From NCBI RefSeq assembly GCF_004363075.1, contig NZ_SNYN01000021.1:18161-82160 (forward strand): a stretch of DNA of 64,000 nucleotides, written 5' to 3'. This document shows positions 22,412-32,758 of this stretch, piece by piece. This DNA comes from Actinorugispora endophytica. GTDB taxonomy: Bacteria; Actinomycetota; Actinomycetes; Streptosporangiales; Streptosporangiaceae. Made by a program: the position numbers and the translations under genes. Each line of letters starts with the position of its first letter. Position 1 is the stretch's first letter. The notes under the pieces were generated by a model. It saw only the letters and a program-made list of their open reading frames with translations, ran no database searches and was not told where the DNA came from.

Positions 22412-23259
22412 TGCCCACGAAAGAGCATGAGTTCCCGATCCAGTTGTTCCGTGACAGCCCCGCCCTGGCGGCGCTGCTGCTGAACCGGGCGTTCGGGCTC
22501 GACGTCCCCTCGTACACCGAGGCCCGGCTGGAGTCCGGCGACCTCACCGACTGCTTCCCCACCGAGTACCGCGCCGACGCGGTGGTGAGCCTCAACGCCG
22601 ACGGCCTGGTGCTGGCCGTCGTCGTGGAGGTCCAGCGGGGCCGGGACCGGAGGAAGCGGCTGAGCTGGCCGGTCTACCTGGCCACGCTGCGCGCCCGGCT
22701 GGACTGCCCGGCCGTGCTGCTGGTGCTGTGCCCCGACGACGCCACCGCCGCCTGGTGCGCCGCCCCCATCGACATGGGCCACCCCGGCTGGGTGCTGGCC
22801 CCGCTCGTCGCCGGCCCCGAGCGGCTGCCGGTGCTGGCCTCGGTGGAGCAGGGCGCGCGGGAGCCCGAGCTGGCGGTGCTCTCGGCCATCGCCCACGGCG
22901 GCGACACCACGGTGATCGACACGTTCGTGGACGCGATGGGCGGGATCGAGGACATCGAACAGGCCCAGAGGTACGTTGACCACGTGATGGCGGTCCTGCC
23001 CGAGGCCGCCCGCAACCACCTGGAGAAGCTGATGGCGACCGAGACGCACAAGTACCAGAGCGAGTTCGCCCGCAGGCGGATGGCGGAGGGCGAAGTGAAG
23101 GGCGAGGCGAGGAGCATCCTCAAGTTCCTCGCGGCCCGTGGCGTGGAGGTGGCCGACGAGGAGCGCGAGCGGATTCTCGGCTGCGCCGCCCCCGAGGTGC
23201 TGGACGAGTGGCTGCGGCGCGCGGTCACCGCCCGGACCGCGGCCGAGCTGTTCGGGTGA
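22411..23259 (+). CDS. PD-(D/E)XK nuclease-like protein (Rpn/transposase-like family)
   Basis: A 282-residue protein of a family common in actinomycete genomes and usually left hypothetical. The N-terminal part looks like a PD-(D/E)XK fold: FPTEYRADAVVSL supplies Asp56, and AVVVEVQRGRDRRKR supplies Glu73-x-Gln75. The WPVYLATLRARLDCPAVLLVLCPD strand-helix follows. The C-terminal half is helical and charged, ending in EVADEERERILGCAAPEVLDE and a WLRRAVTARTAAELF motif. Actual nuclease activity is uncertain. The C-terminus is repeated by the next gene, whose GTG overlaps this stop. Confidence 0.7.
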   Translation: MPTKEHEFPIQLFRDSPALAALLLNRAFGLDVPSYTEARLESGDLTDCFPTEYRADAVVSLNADGLVLAVVVEVQRGRDRRKRLSWPVYLATLRARLDCPAVLLVLCPDDATAAWCAAPIDMGHPGWVLAPLVAGPERLPVLASVEQGAREPELAVLSAIAHGGDTTVIDTFVDAMGGIEDIEQAQRYVDHVMAVLPEAARNHLEKLMATETHKYQSEFARRRMAEGEVKGEARSILKFLAARGVEVADEERERILGCAAPEVLDEWLRRAVTARTAAELFG

Positions 23260-23600
23260 GCGGGGTGGGGGACCACGAGATCAGCGGGACGTACGAGTAC
23301 AAGAGCGCGTTCGTCCGCAGGTACGTGGCCGAGGGCATCGAGCAGGGGATGGTGCAGGGCATCTTCCAGGGCCTGGATCAGGGCCTGGACAAGGGTCTGG
23401 AGAAGGGTCTGGAGAAGGGGCTGAAGAGGGGCCTGGCGCAGGGCCGGGCGAGGAGCATCCTGACGGTGCTCTCGGTGCGGGACGTCGAGGTGGCCGAGGA
23501 GAAGCGCGAGCGGATTCTCGACTGCGCCGACCTGGAGGTGCTCAGCGTGTGGCTGCGACGCGCGGTCACCGCGCGGACCGTGGCCGAACTGTTCGACTGA
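23256..23600 (+). CDS. Truncated tandem paralogue of the upstream nuclease-like gene
   Basis: About 114 residues that align only with the C-terminal third of the preceding protein: YKSAFVRRYVAEG matches YQSEFARRRMAEG, and the last 50 residues (RARSIL...VEVAEEKRERIL...WLRRAVTARTVAELF) are nearly the same. The PD-(D/E)XK part is absent. In its place is a run of G-L-x-x repeats made by a 12-bp tandem repeat. The GTG at 23256 overlaps the upstream stop; a GTG at 23265 is also possible. It is either a decaying partial duplication or a small helical accessory protein. Confidence 0.6.
   Translation: MSGVGDHEISGTYEYKSAFVRRYVAEGIEQGMVQGIFQGLDQGLDKGLEKGLEKGLKRGLAQGRARSILTVLSVRDVEVAEEKRERILDCADLEVLSVWLRRAVTARTVAELFD
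23367..23450 (+). repeat. 12-bp tandem repeat, seven units
   Basis: Seven consecutive 12-mers of the type AAGGGTCTGGAG encode QGLD-QGLD-KGLE-KGLE-KGLK-RGLA-QGRA. Two central units are identical. Because the unit length is a multiple of three, copy-number changes keep the reading frame. This suggests recent expansion by slippage. Confidence 0.9.
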
Positions 23601-23651
23601 GGCGGCCTCTCCGAGCGCCTGTCTGAGATCCCGGACGGAATCCGGGTGTCG

Positions 23652-23678
23652 GCCCTCGCCCCGGGCCGGGGCGAGGGC
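23652..23678 (+). promoter_or_regulatory. Hairpin just upstream of hutH
   Basis: GCCCTCGCCCC (23652-23662) and GGGGCGAGGGC (23668-23678) form a perfect 11-bp stem with a 5-base loop, ending 13 bp before the hutH ATG. It could terminate the preceding transcript or, as an inverted repeat over the promoter, bind a regulator. The sequence CCAATGGGACC between it and the ATG resembles the leaderless uvrC start. Confidence 0.45.
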
Positions 23679-23691
23679 GTCCAATGGGACC

Positions 23692-25236
23692 ATGTCGACC
23701 GCAGCCGCCGTCCCGATCGGCCCCCGCCCGCCCAGCCCCGCCGAGGTCGTCGCCGTCGCCCGCCACGGCGCGCCCGTGCGGCTCACCGACGACGCGCTCA
23801 AGGCCGTCACCGAAGGGCGCCAGCGGGTCGAGGCCCTGGCCGCCGGGCAGGTCCCCGCGTACGGGGTGAGCACCGGGTTCGGCGCGCTGGCCACCCGGGG
23901 AATCGCGCCGGAGCTGCGCGAACGCCTGCAGAAGTCGCTGATCCGCTCGCACGCCGCGGGCACCGGCCCCGAGGTCGAGCGCGAGGTCGTGCGCGCCCTC
24001 ATGCTGTTGCGGCTGCGGACCCTGGCGTCGGGCCGCACGGGGGTGCGGCCCGAGACCGCCCGAGCGGTGGCCGCGCTGCTCAACGCGGGTGTCACCCCCG
24101 TCGTGCACGAGTTCGGCAGCCTCGGCTGCTCCGGCGACCTCGCGCCGCTCGCGCACGTGGGACTCGCCCTCATGGGGGAGGGCACCGTGCGCACCGCCGA
24201 CGGCGAACCCGCCCCCGCCTACACCGCCCTCCACGACGCGGGGATCCGCCCGGTGGAGCTCGGCGCCAAGGAGGGGCTGGCCCTGGTCAACGGCACCGAC
24301 GGCATGCTCGGCATGCTGCTCCTGGCCTGCCACGACCTGCGCGCGCTGTTGCGGACGGCGGACCTGACCGCCGCCATGAGCGTCGAGGCGCTGCTGGGCA
24401 CCGACCGGGTGTTCGCCGCAGACCTGCAGGAACTGCGGCCGCACCCGGGCCAGGCCGCGGCGGCCGCCAACATGCGCGCCCTGCTCTCCGACTCGCCCAT
24501 CGTCGCCTCGCACCGGGGGTCCGGCTGCGCCCGCGTCCAGGACGCCTACTCGCTGCGCTGCGCCCCGCAGGTCGCCGGGGCCGCGCGCGACACGCTCGCG
24601 CACGCCGAGGCCGTCGCGGCCCGCGAACTCGACTCCGTCATCGACAACCCCGTCGTCCTCGCCGACGGTCGCCTGGAGTCCAACGGCAACTTCCACGGCG
24701 CGCCCGTCGCCTACGTGCTGGACTTCCTGGCCATCGCGGTCGCCGACGTCGCCTCCATCAGCGAGCGCCGCACCGACCGCATGCTGGACGTCGCCCGCTC
24801 GCACGGCCTGCCCGCCTTCCTCGCCGACGACCCCGGTGTGGACTCGGGGCACATGATCGCCCAGTACACCCAGGCCGCCATCGTGTCCGAACTCAAGCGC
24901 CTGGCCGTTCCCGCCTGCGTCGACTCGATCCCCAGCTCGGCCATGCAGGAGGACCACGTGTCCATGGGCTGGTCGGCCGCGCGCAAGCTGCGCCGCGCGG
25001 TGGACGGGCTCACCAGCGTGCTCGCCGTGGAACTGCTCACCGCCGCGCGCGCCCTGGACCTGCGCGCCCCGCTGGAACCCGCCCCGGCCACCGGCGCGGC
25101 CGTCGCCGCCCTGCGCGAACGCGTCTCCGGCCCCGGCCCCGACCGCCACCTCGCCCCGGAGATCGCCGCGGCCGCCGAACTCATCGCCGACGGCACCGTG
25201 CTGGCCGCCGTCGAATCCGTCACCGGACTCGTCTGA
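23692..25236 (+). CDS. hutH: Histidine ammonia-lyase
   Basis: A 514-residue enzyme converting L-histidine to urocanate and ammonia. Family blocks: [15 protein letters not shown], the MIO-forming region [28 protein letters not shown], and [15 protein letters not shown]. The prosthetic tripeptide reads Cys146-Ser147-Gly148 instead of the textbook Ala-Ser-Gly; the cyclising Ser and Gly are intact, so activity is expected. First gene of hutH-hutU-M20-hutF-hutI, all on one strand with short gaps or overlaps. Confidence 0.97.
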   Translation: MSTAAAVPIGPRPPSPAEVVAVARHGAPVRLTDDALKAVTEGRQRVEALAAGQVPAYGVSTGFGALATRGIAPELRERLQKSLIRSHAAGTGPEVEREVVRALMLLRLRTLASGRTGVRPETARAVAALLNAGVTPVVHEFGSLGCSGDLAPLAHVGLALMGEGTVRTADGEPAPAYTALHDAGIRPVELGAKEGLALVNGTDGMLGMLLLACHDLRALLRTADLTAAMSVEALLGTDRVFAADLQELRPHPGQAAAAANMRALLSDSPIVASHRGSGCARVQDAYSLRCAPQVAGAARDTLAHAEAVAARELDSVIDNPVVLADGRLESNGNFHGAPVAYVLDFLAIAVADVASISERRTDRMLDVARSHGLPAFLADDPGVDSGHMIAQYTQAAIVSELKRLAVPACVDSIPSSAMQEDHVSMGWSAARKLRRAVDGLTSVLAVELLTAARALDLRAPLEPAPATGAAVAALRERVSGPGPDRHLAPEIAAAAELIADGTVLAAVESVTGLV

Positions 25237-25252
25237 AGCAGGGAGCCTCCAC

Positions 25253-26926
25253 GTGACCGTCCCGGGACCCCGACCCGTCCGCGCCGCGCGCGGCGCCGAA
25301 CGCACCGCCAAGAGCTGGCAGACCGAAGCCGCGCTGCGGATGCTCCACAACAACCTCGACCCCGAGGTCGCCGAGCACCCCGACGAGCTCGTCGTCTACG
25401 GCGGCACCGGCCGCGCCGCCCGCGACTGGGCGAGTTTCGAGCGGATCACCGCGTCGCTGCGCTCCCTTGAGGACGACGAGACGCTGCTGGTGCAGTCGGG
25501 GCGCCCCGTCGGGGTCCTGCGCACCCACGAGTGGGCGCCGCGCGTGCTCATCGCCAACGCCAACCTCGTCCCGGACTGGGCGGACTGGGAGGAGTTCCGC
25601 CGCCTGGAGGCGCTCGGCCTGACCATGTACGGGCAGATGACCGCCGGATCGTGGATCTACATCGGCACCCAGGGCATCCTCCAGGGCACCTACGAGACGT
25701 TCGCGGCGGTGGCCGCCAAGCTCGGCGGCGGGAACGGCCCGGGCGACCTGGCCGGGACGATCACGCTGACCGCGGGACTGGGCGGGATGGGCGGCGCCCA
25801 GCCGCTCGCGGTCACCATGAACGGCGGCGTGGCCCTGGTCGTGGAGGTCGACCCCAGCCGGATCGAGCGTCGGCTGGCGACCCGCTACCTGGACGTGCGG
25901 GCCGCGGACCTGGACGAGGCGCTGCGCCTGGCGGTCGAAGCGCGCGACGCGCGCCGCCCGCTGTCCGTGGGCGTGCTCGGCAACGCCGCGGAGGTGCTGC
26001 CCGAACTGCTGCGCAGGGGCGCGCCCGTCGACGTGGTCACCGACCAGACCTCCGCGCACGACCCGCTGGCCTACCTGCCCGTCGGCGTGGACGTCGCGGA
26101 CCGGCGCTCGCTGGCCGCGGCGGACCCCGCCGCGTTCACCGACCGGGCCCGAGAGTCCATGGCCGCGCACGTGGCCGCGATGGTCGGGTTCATGGACGCG
26201 GGCGCCGAGGTGTTCGACTACGGCAACTCCATCCGGGGAGAGGCCAGGACCGCCGGGTACGCCCGCGCGTTCGACTTCCCGGGGTTCGTGCCCGCCTACA
26301 TCCGGCCGCTGTTCTGCGAGGGCAGGGGCCCGTTCCGGTGGGCGGCCCTGTCGGGGGACCCCGCCGACATCGCGCGCACCGACCGGGCCGTCCTCGACCT
26401 GTTCCCCGACGACGAGCCGCTGGCGCGGTGGATCCGGGCGGCGGGGGAGAAGGTGGCGTTCCAGGGGCTGCCCGCCCGCATCTGCTGGCTCGGCCAGGGC
26501 GACCGCGCCGCGGCGGGGCTGCGCTTCAACGAGCTGGTGGCCGCGGGCGAGATCAGCGCGCCCCTGGCGATCGGACGCGACCACCTGGACACCGGGTCGG
26601 TGGCGTCGCCGTACCGCGAGACCGAGGCGATGAGGGACGGGTCGGACGCGATCGCGGACTGGCCGCTCCTCAACGCCCTGGTCAACACGGCCTCGGGCGC
26701 GACCTGGGTGTCCGTCCACCACGGCGGAGGCGTGGGCATCGGCCGCTCGGTCCACGCGGGCCAGGTGAGCGTCGCCGACGGCACCGAGCTGGCCGCGGCC
26801 AAACTGGAGCGCGTCCTCACCAACGACCCGGGCACGGGTGTGCTGCGGCACGCGGACGCGGGCTACCCCGAGGCCGAGGCGGTCGCCGCACGGCACGGCC
26901 TCCGGGTGCCGATGAGCGAGGGGTGA
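25253..26926 (+). CDS. hutU: Urocanate hydratase
   Basis: A 557-residue NAD+-dependent enzyme converting urocanate to imidazolone propionate. Diagnostic blocks are [16 protein letters not shown], the [17 protein letters not shown] segment, the Gly-rich [18 protein letters not shown], and [15 protein letters not shown]. The GTG at 25253 lies 16 bp after hutH behind AGGGAG. It is the second gene of the hut operon. About 150 bp separate it from the next gene, the largest gap in the operon. Confidence 0.97.
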   Translation: MTVPGPRPVRAARGAERTAKSWQTEAALRMLHNNLDPEVAEHPDELVVYGGTGRAARDWASFERITASLRSLEDDETLLVQSGRPVGVLRTHEWAPRVLIANANLVPDWADWEEFRRLEALGLTMYGQMTAGSWIYIGTQGILQGTYETFAAVAAKLGGGNGPGDLAGTITLTAGLGGMGGAQPLAVTMNGGVALVVEVDPSRIERRLATRYLDVRAADLDEALRLAVEARDARRPLSVGVLGNAAEVLPELLRRGAPVDVVTDQTSAHDPLAYLPVGVDVADRRSLAAADPAAFTDRARESMAAHVAAMVGFMDAGAEVFDYGNSIRGEARTAGYARAFDFPGFVPAYIRPLFCEGRGPFRWAALSGDPADIARTDRAVLDLFPDDEPLARWIRAAGEKVAFQGLPARICWLGQGDRAAAGLRFNELVAAGEISAPLAIGRDHLDTGSVASPYRETEAMRDGSDAIADWPLLNALVNTASGATWVSVHHGGGVGIGRSVHAGQVSVADGTELAAAKLERVLTNDPGTGVLRHADAGYPEAEAVAARHGLRVPMSEG

Positions 26927-27076
26927 CGGCAACCCACACCCCGCCCCGTCCGGGGGACGGCCACCCCCGAGGCCAAGCCGTACGGACCGGTGCGGGGCTG
27001 TCGGACCCCGGACGCCGGCCGCGCGGCCGGGCCTGTGGACAACCACGAGGAGCACGCCCGTGATGAGGAGAGACCG

Positions 27077-28300
27077 ATGAGCGACACCTTCGACGCCATG
27101 TGGGCCGGCCTCGCCCCGCTGGGGCGGAACCGCGCCACCGGCGGGTACCGGCGCTACTCCTGGACCCCCGCCGACGCTGATGTGCGGGCCTGGTTCACCG
27201 CCGAGGCCGTCGCGCGGGACCTGGCGGTGGAGACCGACCGCAACGGCAACCTGTGGGCCTGGTGGGGCGACCCCGGGCCCGACGCGGTGGTCACCGGCTC
27301 GCACCTGGACTCGGTCCCCGACGGGGGCGCGTTCGACGGCCCCCTCGGAGTGGTCAGCGCGCTCGCGGCCGTGGACGAGCTCGACCGGCGCGGCCTGCGC
27401 CCCGTCCGACCGCTCGCCGTCACCGTCTTCGTCGAGGAGGAGGGCGCGCGCTTCGGAATGCCCTGCCTCGGCTCGCGCCTGCTCACCGGCGCCGTCACGC
27501 CCGAACGCGCCCGCGGCCTCGCCGACGCCGACGGCGTCACCTGGGGCCGCGCCATGGCCGACGCCGGTTTCGACCCCCAGCGGATCGGCGCCGACCCCGA
27601 ACGCCTCGCCCGCGTCGGCGTCTTCGTCGAACTCCACGTCGAGCAGGGCCGCGCCCTCGTCCACCGCGGCGCGCCGGTGGGCGTGGCCGACAGGGTCTGG
27701 CCGCACGGCCGCTGGCGGTTGGACTTCTCCGGCCAGGCCGACCACGCGGGGACCACCCGCCTGGCCGACCGCAACGACCCCATGCTGCCCTTCGCCGAGA
27801 CGGTCCTGGCCGTGCGCCGCGCCGCGGCCGAGCACGACGCCGTCGCGACCGTCGGCAAGGCGCACGTCGCCCCCAACGGCACCAACGCCATCCCCTCGCG
27901 GGTCCGGGCCTGGCTGGACGCCCGCGCCCCCGACGAGGCCGCCCTGCGCTCCCTCGTCGGCGGCGTGGACATCGCGGCCCGCCTGGCCGCCGCCGAACAC
28001 GGCGTCACCCTGGCCAGCTACCAGGAGTCCTTCACCCCCGTGGTGGACTTCCCCGGCGCCCTGCGCGACCGCGTCGCCGCCCTCGCTGGCGCCGGCGCCC
28101 CCGCCCCCGCGCTGGCGACCGGCGCGGGCCACGACGCGGGAATCCTGGCCGCCGCCGTGCCCACGGCGATGCTCTTCGTGCGCAACCCCACCGGGATCTC
28201 GCACGCGCCCGAGGAGCACGTCGACCTCGCCGACCGCCACGCCGGGGTCGCCGCACTCGCCGACACCCTGGCCGACCTCACCGGAGCCGAGCGGCCGTGA
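27077..28300 (+). CDS. M20-family amidohydrolase (allantoate amidohydrolase/N-carbamoylase-like) in the hut operon
   Basis: A 407-residue dinuclear metallohydrolase. Metal and substrate motifs: [58 protein letters not shown] and [10 protein letters not shown]. The family hydrolyses N-carbamoyl or ureido amino acids such as allantoate. Here it lies between hutU and hutF, overlapping hutF by 4 bp. No hutG-type N-formylglutamate deformylase is present, so this enzyme is a good candidate for the last step, removing the formyl group from N-formyl-L-glutamate. That role is inferred from context. The ATG at 27077 has GAGGAGAG upstream. Confidence 0.88.
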   Translation: MSDTFDAMWAGLAPLGRNRATGGYRRYSWTPADADVRAWFTAEAVARDLAVETDRNGNLWAWWGDPGPDAVVTGSHLDSVPDGGAFDGPLGVVSALAAVDELDRRGLRPVRPLAVTVFVEEEGARFGMPCLGSRLLTGAVTPERARGLADADGVTWGRAMADAGFDPQRIGADPERLARVGVFVELHVEQGRALVHRGAPVGVADRVWPHGRWRLDFSGQADHAGTTRLADRNDPMLPFAETVLAVRRAAAEHDAVATVGKAHVAPNGTNAIPSRVRAWLDARAPDEAALRSLVGGVDIAARLAAAEHGVTLASYQESFTPVVDFPGALRDRVAALAGAGAPAPALATGAGHDAGILAAAVPTAMLFVRNPTGISHAPEEHVDLADRHAGVAALADTLADLTGAERP

Positions 28301-29736
28301 CCACTTCGGCGTCCTCCCGGCCACGCGGACCGGACACCGGCGGCCGCCCCGGTCCGGTCCGCCGCTACCGGTGCGAGTGGCTGTGGGACGGCGAGGGCGA
28401 CGTCGCCCCCGACGTCCTGGTCGAGGTGGGCGCGGAGGGCACCGTCACGGACGTCGCCCGCGCGGCCCCCGCCGGTCCCGGGGCCGAGGAGCTGCCGGGC
28501 CTGACCATCCCGGGCATGGCCAACAGCCACTCCCACGCCTTCCACCGCGCGCTGCGCGGCCGCACCCACGACGGCGCCGGCTCCTTCTGGACCTGGCGCG
28601 AGCGCATGTACGGCGTCGCCGCCCGCCTCGACCCCGACTCCTACCACCGGCTCGCCCGCGCGGTCTACGCGGAGATGGCGCTGGCCGGGATCACCTGCGT
28701 CGGCGAGTTCCACTACCTGCACCACGGCCCGGGCGGAACCCCGTACGCGGACCCCAACGCCATGAGCGCGGCACTCGTCGCCGCGGCGGCCGACGCCGGG
28801 ATCCGCGTCACCCTGCTCGACGCCTGCTACCTGACCGGCGGCCCGTCCCCCGAAGGCGCGCGGCCGCTGCGGGGCGCCCAACTGCGGTTCGGCGACGCCG
28901 ACGCCGAGGCGTGGGCCGACCGGGTCGCCGCGTTCCGGCCCGACGGCCCGCACGCCCGCGTCGGCGCGGCCGTGCACTCGGTGCGGGCCGTGCCCCGGGA
29001 GCAGATCCCCGCCGTCGCCGAATGGGCCGCGGAGGAGGACCGCCCCCTGCACGTCCACCTGTCCGAGCAGCCCGCCGAGAACGAGGCCTGCCTCGCCGCC
29101 TACGGAAGCACCCCCGCCGTCGTGCTCGCCGACGCGGGCGCGCTCACCCGCCGTACCAGCGCGGTGCACGCCACCCACCTCGCCGACGGCGACGTGGCGG
29201 CCCTGCGCGCGGCCCGTTGCACGGTGTGCCTGTGCCCCACGACCGAGCGCGACCTCGCCGACGGCGTGGCCCGAGTCCCCGACCTCCTGGCGGCGTCCGG
29301 AACGGGCGCCGCCGCGCGGCTCGCCCTCGGCACCGACGGGCACGCCCAGATCGACATGTTCGAGGAGATGCGCGGCGCCGAACTGCACGAACGCCTGCGC
29401 GGCGGACGGCGCGGCGTCCTGGCGCCGCGCGACCTGGCCCGCGCGGCCCTGGCGCACGGCCACGCGAGCCTCGGCTGGGACGAGTCCGGTCCCGGGCGCG
29501 CGGGCGCCATCGTCCCCGGCGCCCGCGCGGACCTGGTCACACTCGACACGGACGGCGTACGCCTGGCCGGGTTCGACCCGGCCCACGCCATCGGCGCGGT
29601 CGTCTTCGCGGCGACCGCGGCCGACGTCCGGCACGTCATGGCGGACGGCCGCTGGATCGTGCGCGACGGCGTCCACCAGGGAATCCCCGACCTGCCCCGC
29701 GTCCTCGACGCCGCCGTCAAGGAGTCGAACCCGTGA
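28297..29736 (+). CDS. hutF: Formimidoylglutamate deiminase
   Basis: A 479-residue amidohydrolase-superfamily enzyme that converts N-formimino-L-glutamate to N-formyl-L-glutamate and ammonia. The Zn-binding HxH is in [16 protein letters not shown]. Later motifs are [24 protein letters not shown] and [16 protein letters not shown]. These are typical of HutF and differ from HutI. The GTG at 28297 overlaps the M20 gene stop (GTGA), and its own stop overlaps the hutI start. HutF means the pathway goes through formylglutamate rather than direct HutG cleavage. Confidence 0.93.
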   Translation: MTTSASSRPRGPDTGGRPGPVRRYRCEWLWDGEGDVAPDVLVEVGAEGTVTDVARAAPAGPGAEELPGLTIPGMANSHSHAFHRALRGRTHDGAGSFWTWRERMYGVAARLDPDSYHRLARAVYAEMALAGITCVGEFHYLHHGPGGTPYADPNAMSAALVAAAADAGIRVTLLDACYLTGGPSPEGARPLRGAQLRFGDADAEAWADRVAAFRPDGPHARVGAAVHSVRAVPREQIPAVAEWAAEEDRPLHVHLSEQPAENEACLAAYGSTPAVVLADAGALTRRTSAVHATHLADGDVAALRAARCTVCLCPTTERDLADGVARVPDLLAASGTGAAARLALGTDGHAQIDMFEEMRGAELHERLRGGRRGVLAPRDLARAALAHGHASLGWDESGPGRAGAIVPGARADLVTLDTDGVRLAGFDPAHAIGAVVFAATAADVRHVMADGRWIVRDGVHQGIPDLPRVLDAAVKESNP

Positions 29737-30944
29737 CCACCCGAATCCTGCCCGAGTCCCTGCTCGTCGACCGCGTCGGCGTGCTCGTCACCAACGACCC
29801 CCGGCTCGGTCCCGGCCCGCTCGGACCGGTGACCGACGCCGCGGTCGTGGTCGAGGGCGGCCGCGTCGCCTGGGTCGGCCCGAGCGCGCACGCGCCGGCC
29901 GCCGACGTGCGGGTGGACGCCGCGGGGCGCTGCCTCGTCCCCGGCTTCGTGGACAGCCACTCCCACGTGGTGTTCGCCGGGGACCGCGGCCGCGAGTTCG
30001 CCGCCCGGATGAACGGCGAGCCGTACCGCGCGGGCGGCATCCACGCCACCGTCGCCGCGACCCGCGCCGCCACCGACGCCGAGCTGCGCGCCAACGCGGT
30101 CCGGCTGCTGCGCGAGGCCCGCGCCCAGGGCACCACCACCCTGGAGGTCAAGACCGGGTACGGCCTCACCGTGGCCGACGAGGAGCGCTCGGCCCGGATC
30201 GCCGCACGCCTCACCGACGAGGTCACCTTCCTGGGCGCGCACGTGGTGCCGCCCGAGTACGCGGACGACCCCGCCGGATACGTGGACCTGGTCACCGGGC
30301 CGATGCTGGCGGCCTGCGCGCCGCACGCGCGCTGGATCGACGTGTTCTGCGAACGCGGGGCCTTCGACGCCGACGCCGCGCGCGCCGTCCTGACCGCGGG
30401 GCGGAGCGGCGGCCTGCTCGCCCGCGTGCACGGCAACCAGCTCGGCCCGGGCCCGGGTGTCCGCCTGGCCGTCGAACTCGGCGCGGCCTCCGTCGACCAC
30501 TGCACCCACCTGGACGCCGCGGACGTCGCCGCGCTCGCCGACTCGGCCTCGGCCGGCGGCACCGTCGCCACCCTGCTGCTCGGTGTGGAGTTCTCCACCC
30601 GCCAGCCCTACCCCGACGCCCGCGCGCTCCTGGACGCCGGGGCCGTCGTCGCCCTGGCCGGGGACTGCAACCCCGGGTCCTGCTTCACCTCCAGCATCGC
30701 CCTGTGCATAGCCCTGGCGGTGCGCGAGATGCGGATGAGCCCCGACGAGGCGCTGTGGGCGGCCACCGCCGGGGGAGCGGCGGCCCTGCGCCGCGCCGAC
30801 ATCGGCCACCTGGGCGTCGGGGCCCGCGCCGACATGCTCCTGCTCGACGCGCCCGACCCGGTCTATCTGGCCTACCGGCCGGGCGTGCCCCAGACCGCGG
30901 CGGTGTGGAAGGACGGCGACCTGGTCGCGGGGGACCCGGGCTGA
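29733..30944 (+). CDS. hutI: Imidazolonepropionase
   Basis: A 403-residue amidohydrolase opening the imidazolone ring to give N-formimino-L-glutamate. Motifs: metal site [15 protein letters not shown], substrate region [29 protein letters not shown], and the catalytic Asp region [16 protein letters not shown]. The GTG at 29733 overlaps the hutF stop by a GTGA junction. It is the final gene of the operon. I see no clear terminator after it. Confidence 0.97.
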   Translation: MTTRILPESLLVDRVGVLVTNDPRLGPGPLGPVTDAAVVVEGGRVAWVGPSAHAPAADVRVDAAGRCLVPGFVDSHSHVVFAGDRGREFAARMNGEPYRAGGIHATVAATRAATDAELRANAVRLLREARAQGTTTLEVKTGYGLTVADEERSARIAARLTDEVTFLGAHVVPPEYADDPAGYVDLVTGPMLAACAPHARWIDVFCERGAFDADAARAVLTAGRSGGLLARVHGNQLGPGPGVRLAVELGAASVDHCTHLDAADVAALADSASAGGTVATLLLGVEFSTRQPYPDARALLDAGAVVALAGDCNPGSCFTSSIALCIALAVREMRMSPDEALWAATAGGAAALRRADIGHLGVGARADMLLLDAPDPVYLAYRPGVPQTAAVWKDGDLVAGDPG

Positions 30945-31010
30945 GAAAGGGGGAGGCCGGTCCCGGGCCGGGTGGACGCCCCGGGGGCCGGTGCGCGAGT
31001 GTGGTGTCCC

Positions 31011-31541
31011 ATGACCGGCATCAACGATTACGTCGCGCTGGCGCGCGACGACCACACCGATCCCGTCCGGCAGTGGACGGACCTGATGGAGGCGGTCTCG
31101 GGCGTCGCCCGAGACCGGTTGTGCGAGGTCGCGGCGCTGCTCGATCCGCCACCGGGGCCGATCCGGACGGGAACGCCCCTCGCGGCGGTCCTGGCGGACT
31201 TCGAACGGTTCGGCGTGCTGCTCTCGGAGGTCGCGGCCACCCGGCCGGGACTCGCCCCGGGTGTCGACGACCGGCTGCTGGCGGCGCGCGCCGAGCTCAT
31301 CGCGCTGCGCGACCGCGAGGAGGGCTACGCCGCCGCGGCGCGGGCCATGCGGGCGCTGCACCACCGGGCCGCGCACACGGCGGCGTCCGGCCCGCGCGCG
31401 CTGCTGCGGCGGAGGCGCCGTGAGACCGCCCCCGAACGGCCGGCCCCGCGGACCGGTCCGCGAAGGAGCGGTCTGTCGGCTGGATGTCTGGGGGGCCTCG
31501 CCGTATCGTTCGTCCTCCTGCTCGCGGTGGTCCTCGGCTGA
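31011..31541 (+). CDS. Hypothetical protein with C-terminal membrane anchor
   Basis: A 176-residue protein I do not recognise. The first ~125 residues are soluble and mostly helical (MTGINDYVALARDDHTDP, ALLDPPPGPIRTGTPLAAV). An Arg/Pro-rich linker follows, then a single C-terminal hydrophobic helix (AGCLGGLAVSFVLLLAVVL) ending two residues before the stop, which suggests a tail-anchored topology. Coding bias fits the genome. An upstream GTG (30972) would add 13 residues. It is 67 bp after hutI and could be on the same transcript, but nothing links it to histidine metabolism. Confidence 0.6.
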   Translation: MTGINDYVALARDDHTDPVRQWTDLMEAVSGVARDRLCEVAALLDPPPGPIRTGTPLAAVLADFERFGVLLSEVAATRPGLAPGVDDRLLAARAELIALRDREEGYAAAARAMRALHHRAAHTAASGPRALLRRRRRETAPERPAPRTGPRRSGLSAGCLGGLAVSFVLLLAVVLG

Positions 31542-31618
31542 CCTCCGGGAGCGGGCCCCGTTCCTCACACGCGCGTAGCACCGGCGAAACACGCGGTCCG
31601 GAGAATGAGGGGACGAGG

Positions 31619-32758
31619 GTGCGAGACCGCGATCGTGTGGGGGTGGGGGCAGTGGCTCTGTGGCGGATCCGCGTGGCGGTCGAGGACCGGCCGGGGCAAC
31701 TGGCGGGAATCGTCCAGGCCATGGCCGAGCACGGCGGGAACGTCGTGGGGCTGTCCATCCACACCGATCCCGTGGGAGTGGTCGACGAGTTCGTCGTCGA
31801 CGTCCCCGGCTCCCACCACGGCCTGGTCGCCGACCTCACCCGGCGCAGCCGGGACGGCGACGTCATGGCGGTGCCCGCGGCGCCCAAGGACGTGGTCGAC
31901 GACGTCACGCGCTCCCTCCTGCTCACCGCGCGCCTGAGGAGCGAGCCCAACCAGCTGCCCGAGGCGCTGCGCGAACTCCTGGACGCCGACGAGGCCCGCT
32001 GGACCGGTCTCGGCAGGACCGTCCCGGACTTCCCCGAGGAGCCCGAGAGCGTCCTGACCGTTCCGGTCGGCCCGCTGCGCGCGGTCCGGCTGCGCCGACT
32101 GGACCGCCCCTTCACCTGGACCGAGTCGGCCCGCGCCGATGCCCTGGTGCGCTCGGTCCTGCCCCCCGCCGGGCCGGCCCCCACCCGGGGCTCGGTCGTC
32201 ACCCACCGCGGCGTCGAGCTGTTCGTCTGGCGGGTCGGCGCGGGCGACGCCGACGCGCTGCACCGGCTGCACCGGCGCTCCTCCGCCGAGACCAGGCGCA
32301 GGCGTTACCTCTCGGGCACGCGCGACGTCAGCCCGAGCATGATCGACGTCTTCTGCGACCCCGGGCGCGGGCTGACCCTCGCGGCCCGGCCCGGCGGTGG
32401 CGGCGATCCCGTCGCGCTCGCCCACCTGATGTACACAATGGACCCGGGGGTCGGCGAGATCGCGTTCCTGGTCGAGGACGCCTGGCAGGGCAGCGGCATC
32501 GGAACCTGCCTGGCGCGGGTCCTCACCGCCGTCGCCGCCGACTGGGGGCTGGCCGAGGTCCGCGCCGAGACCGTCCCCGACAACCAGCCCATGCAGCGGA
32601 TCATGCGCCGCCTCGGCGCCACCGTCCACCCGCCGCGCGAGGGCGTCGTCCAGGCGCGCCTGCCCGTCGCGGGGACCACCCCCTCGCGGAGGCCGGGCCG
32701 GCTGATGACCCTGCTCGGCCAGGCGGGCGCGCCCGGGGGCCCGGCCGCGAAGGCGTGA
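31619..32758 (+). CDS. ACT domain-GNAT acetyltransferase fusion
   Basis: About 379 residues. An N-terminal ACT domain (WRIRVAVEDRPGQLAGI, EHGGNVVGLSIH, about residues 15-80) is joined to a C-terminal GNAT domain with the acetyl-CoA loop EDAWQGSGIGTCLARVL and a later NQPMQRIMRRLGA block. ACT domains usually bind amino acids, so the enzyme may be an amino-acid-controlled acetyltransferase, comparable in concept to actinobacterial ACT-GNAT lysine acetylases. The GTG at 31619 follows GAGGGGACGAGG. Its stop abuts, without any gap, the stop of the convergent permease. Confidence 0.85.
   Translation: MRDRDRVGVGAVALWRIRVAVEDRPGQLAGIVQAMAEHGGNVVGLSIHTDPVGVVDEFVVDVPGSHHGLVADLTRRSRDGDVMAVPAAPKDVVDDVTRSLLLTARLRSEPNQLPEALRELLDADEARWTGLGRTVPDFPEEPESVLTVPVGPLRAVRLRRLDRPFTWTESARADALVRSVLPPAGPAPTRGSVVTHRGVELFVWRVGAGDADALHRLHRRSSAETRRRRYLSGTRDVSPSMIDVFCDPGRGLTLAARPGGGGDPVALAHLMYTMDPGVGEIAFLVEDAWQGSGIGTCLARVLTAVAADWGLAEVRAETVPDNQPMQRIMRRLGATVHPPREGVVQARLPVAGTTPSRRPGRLMTLLGQAGAPGGPAAKA

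Noticed and set aside
23367..23450. Possible CRISPR-like or minisatellite array
   Set aside because: Units are 12 bp with no spacers and lie in frame inside a coding sequence; it is a coding tandem repeat.
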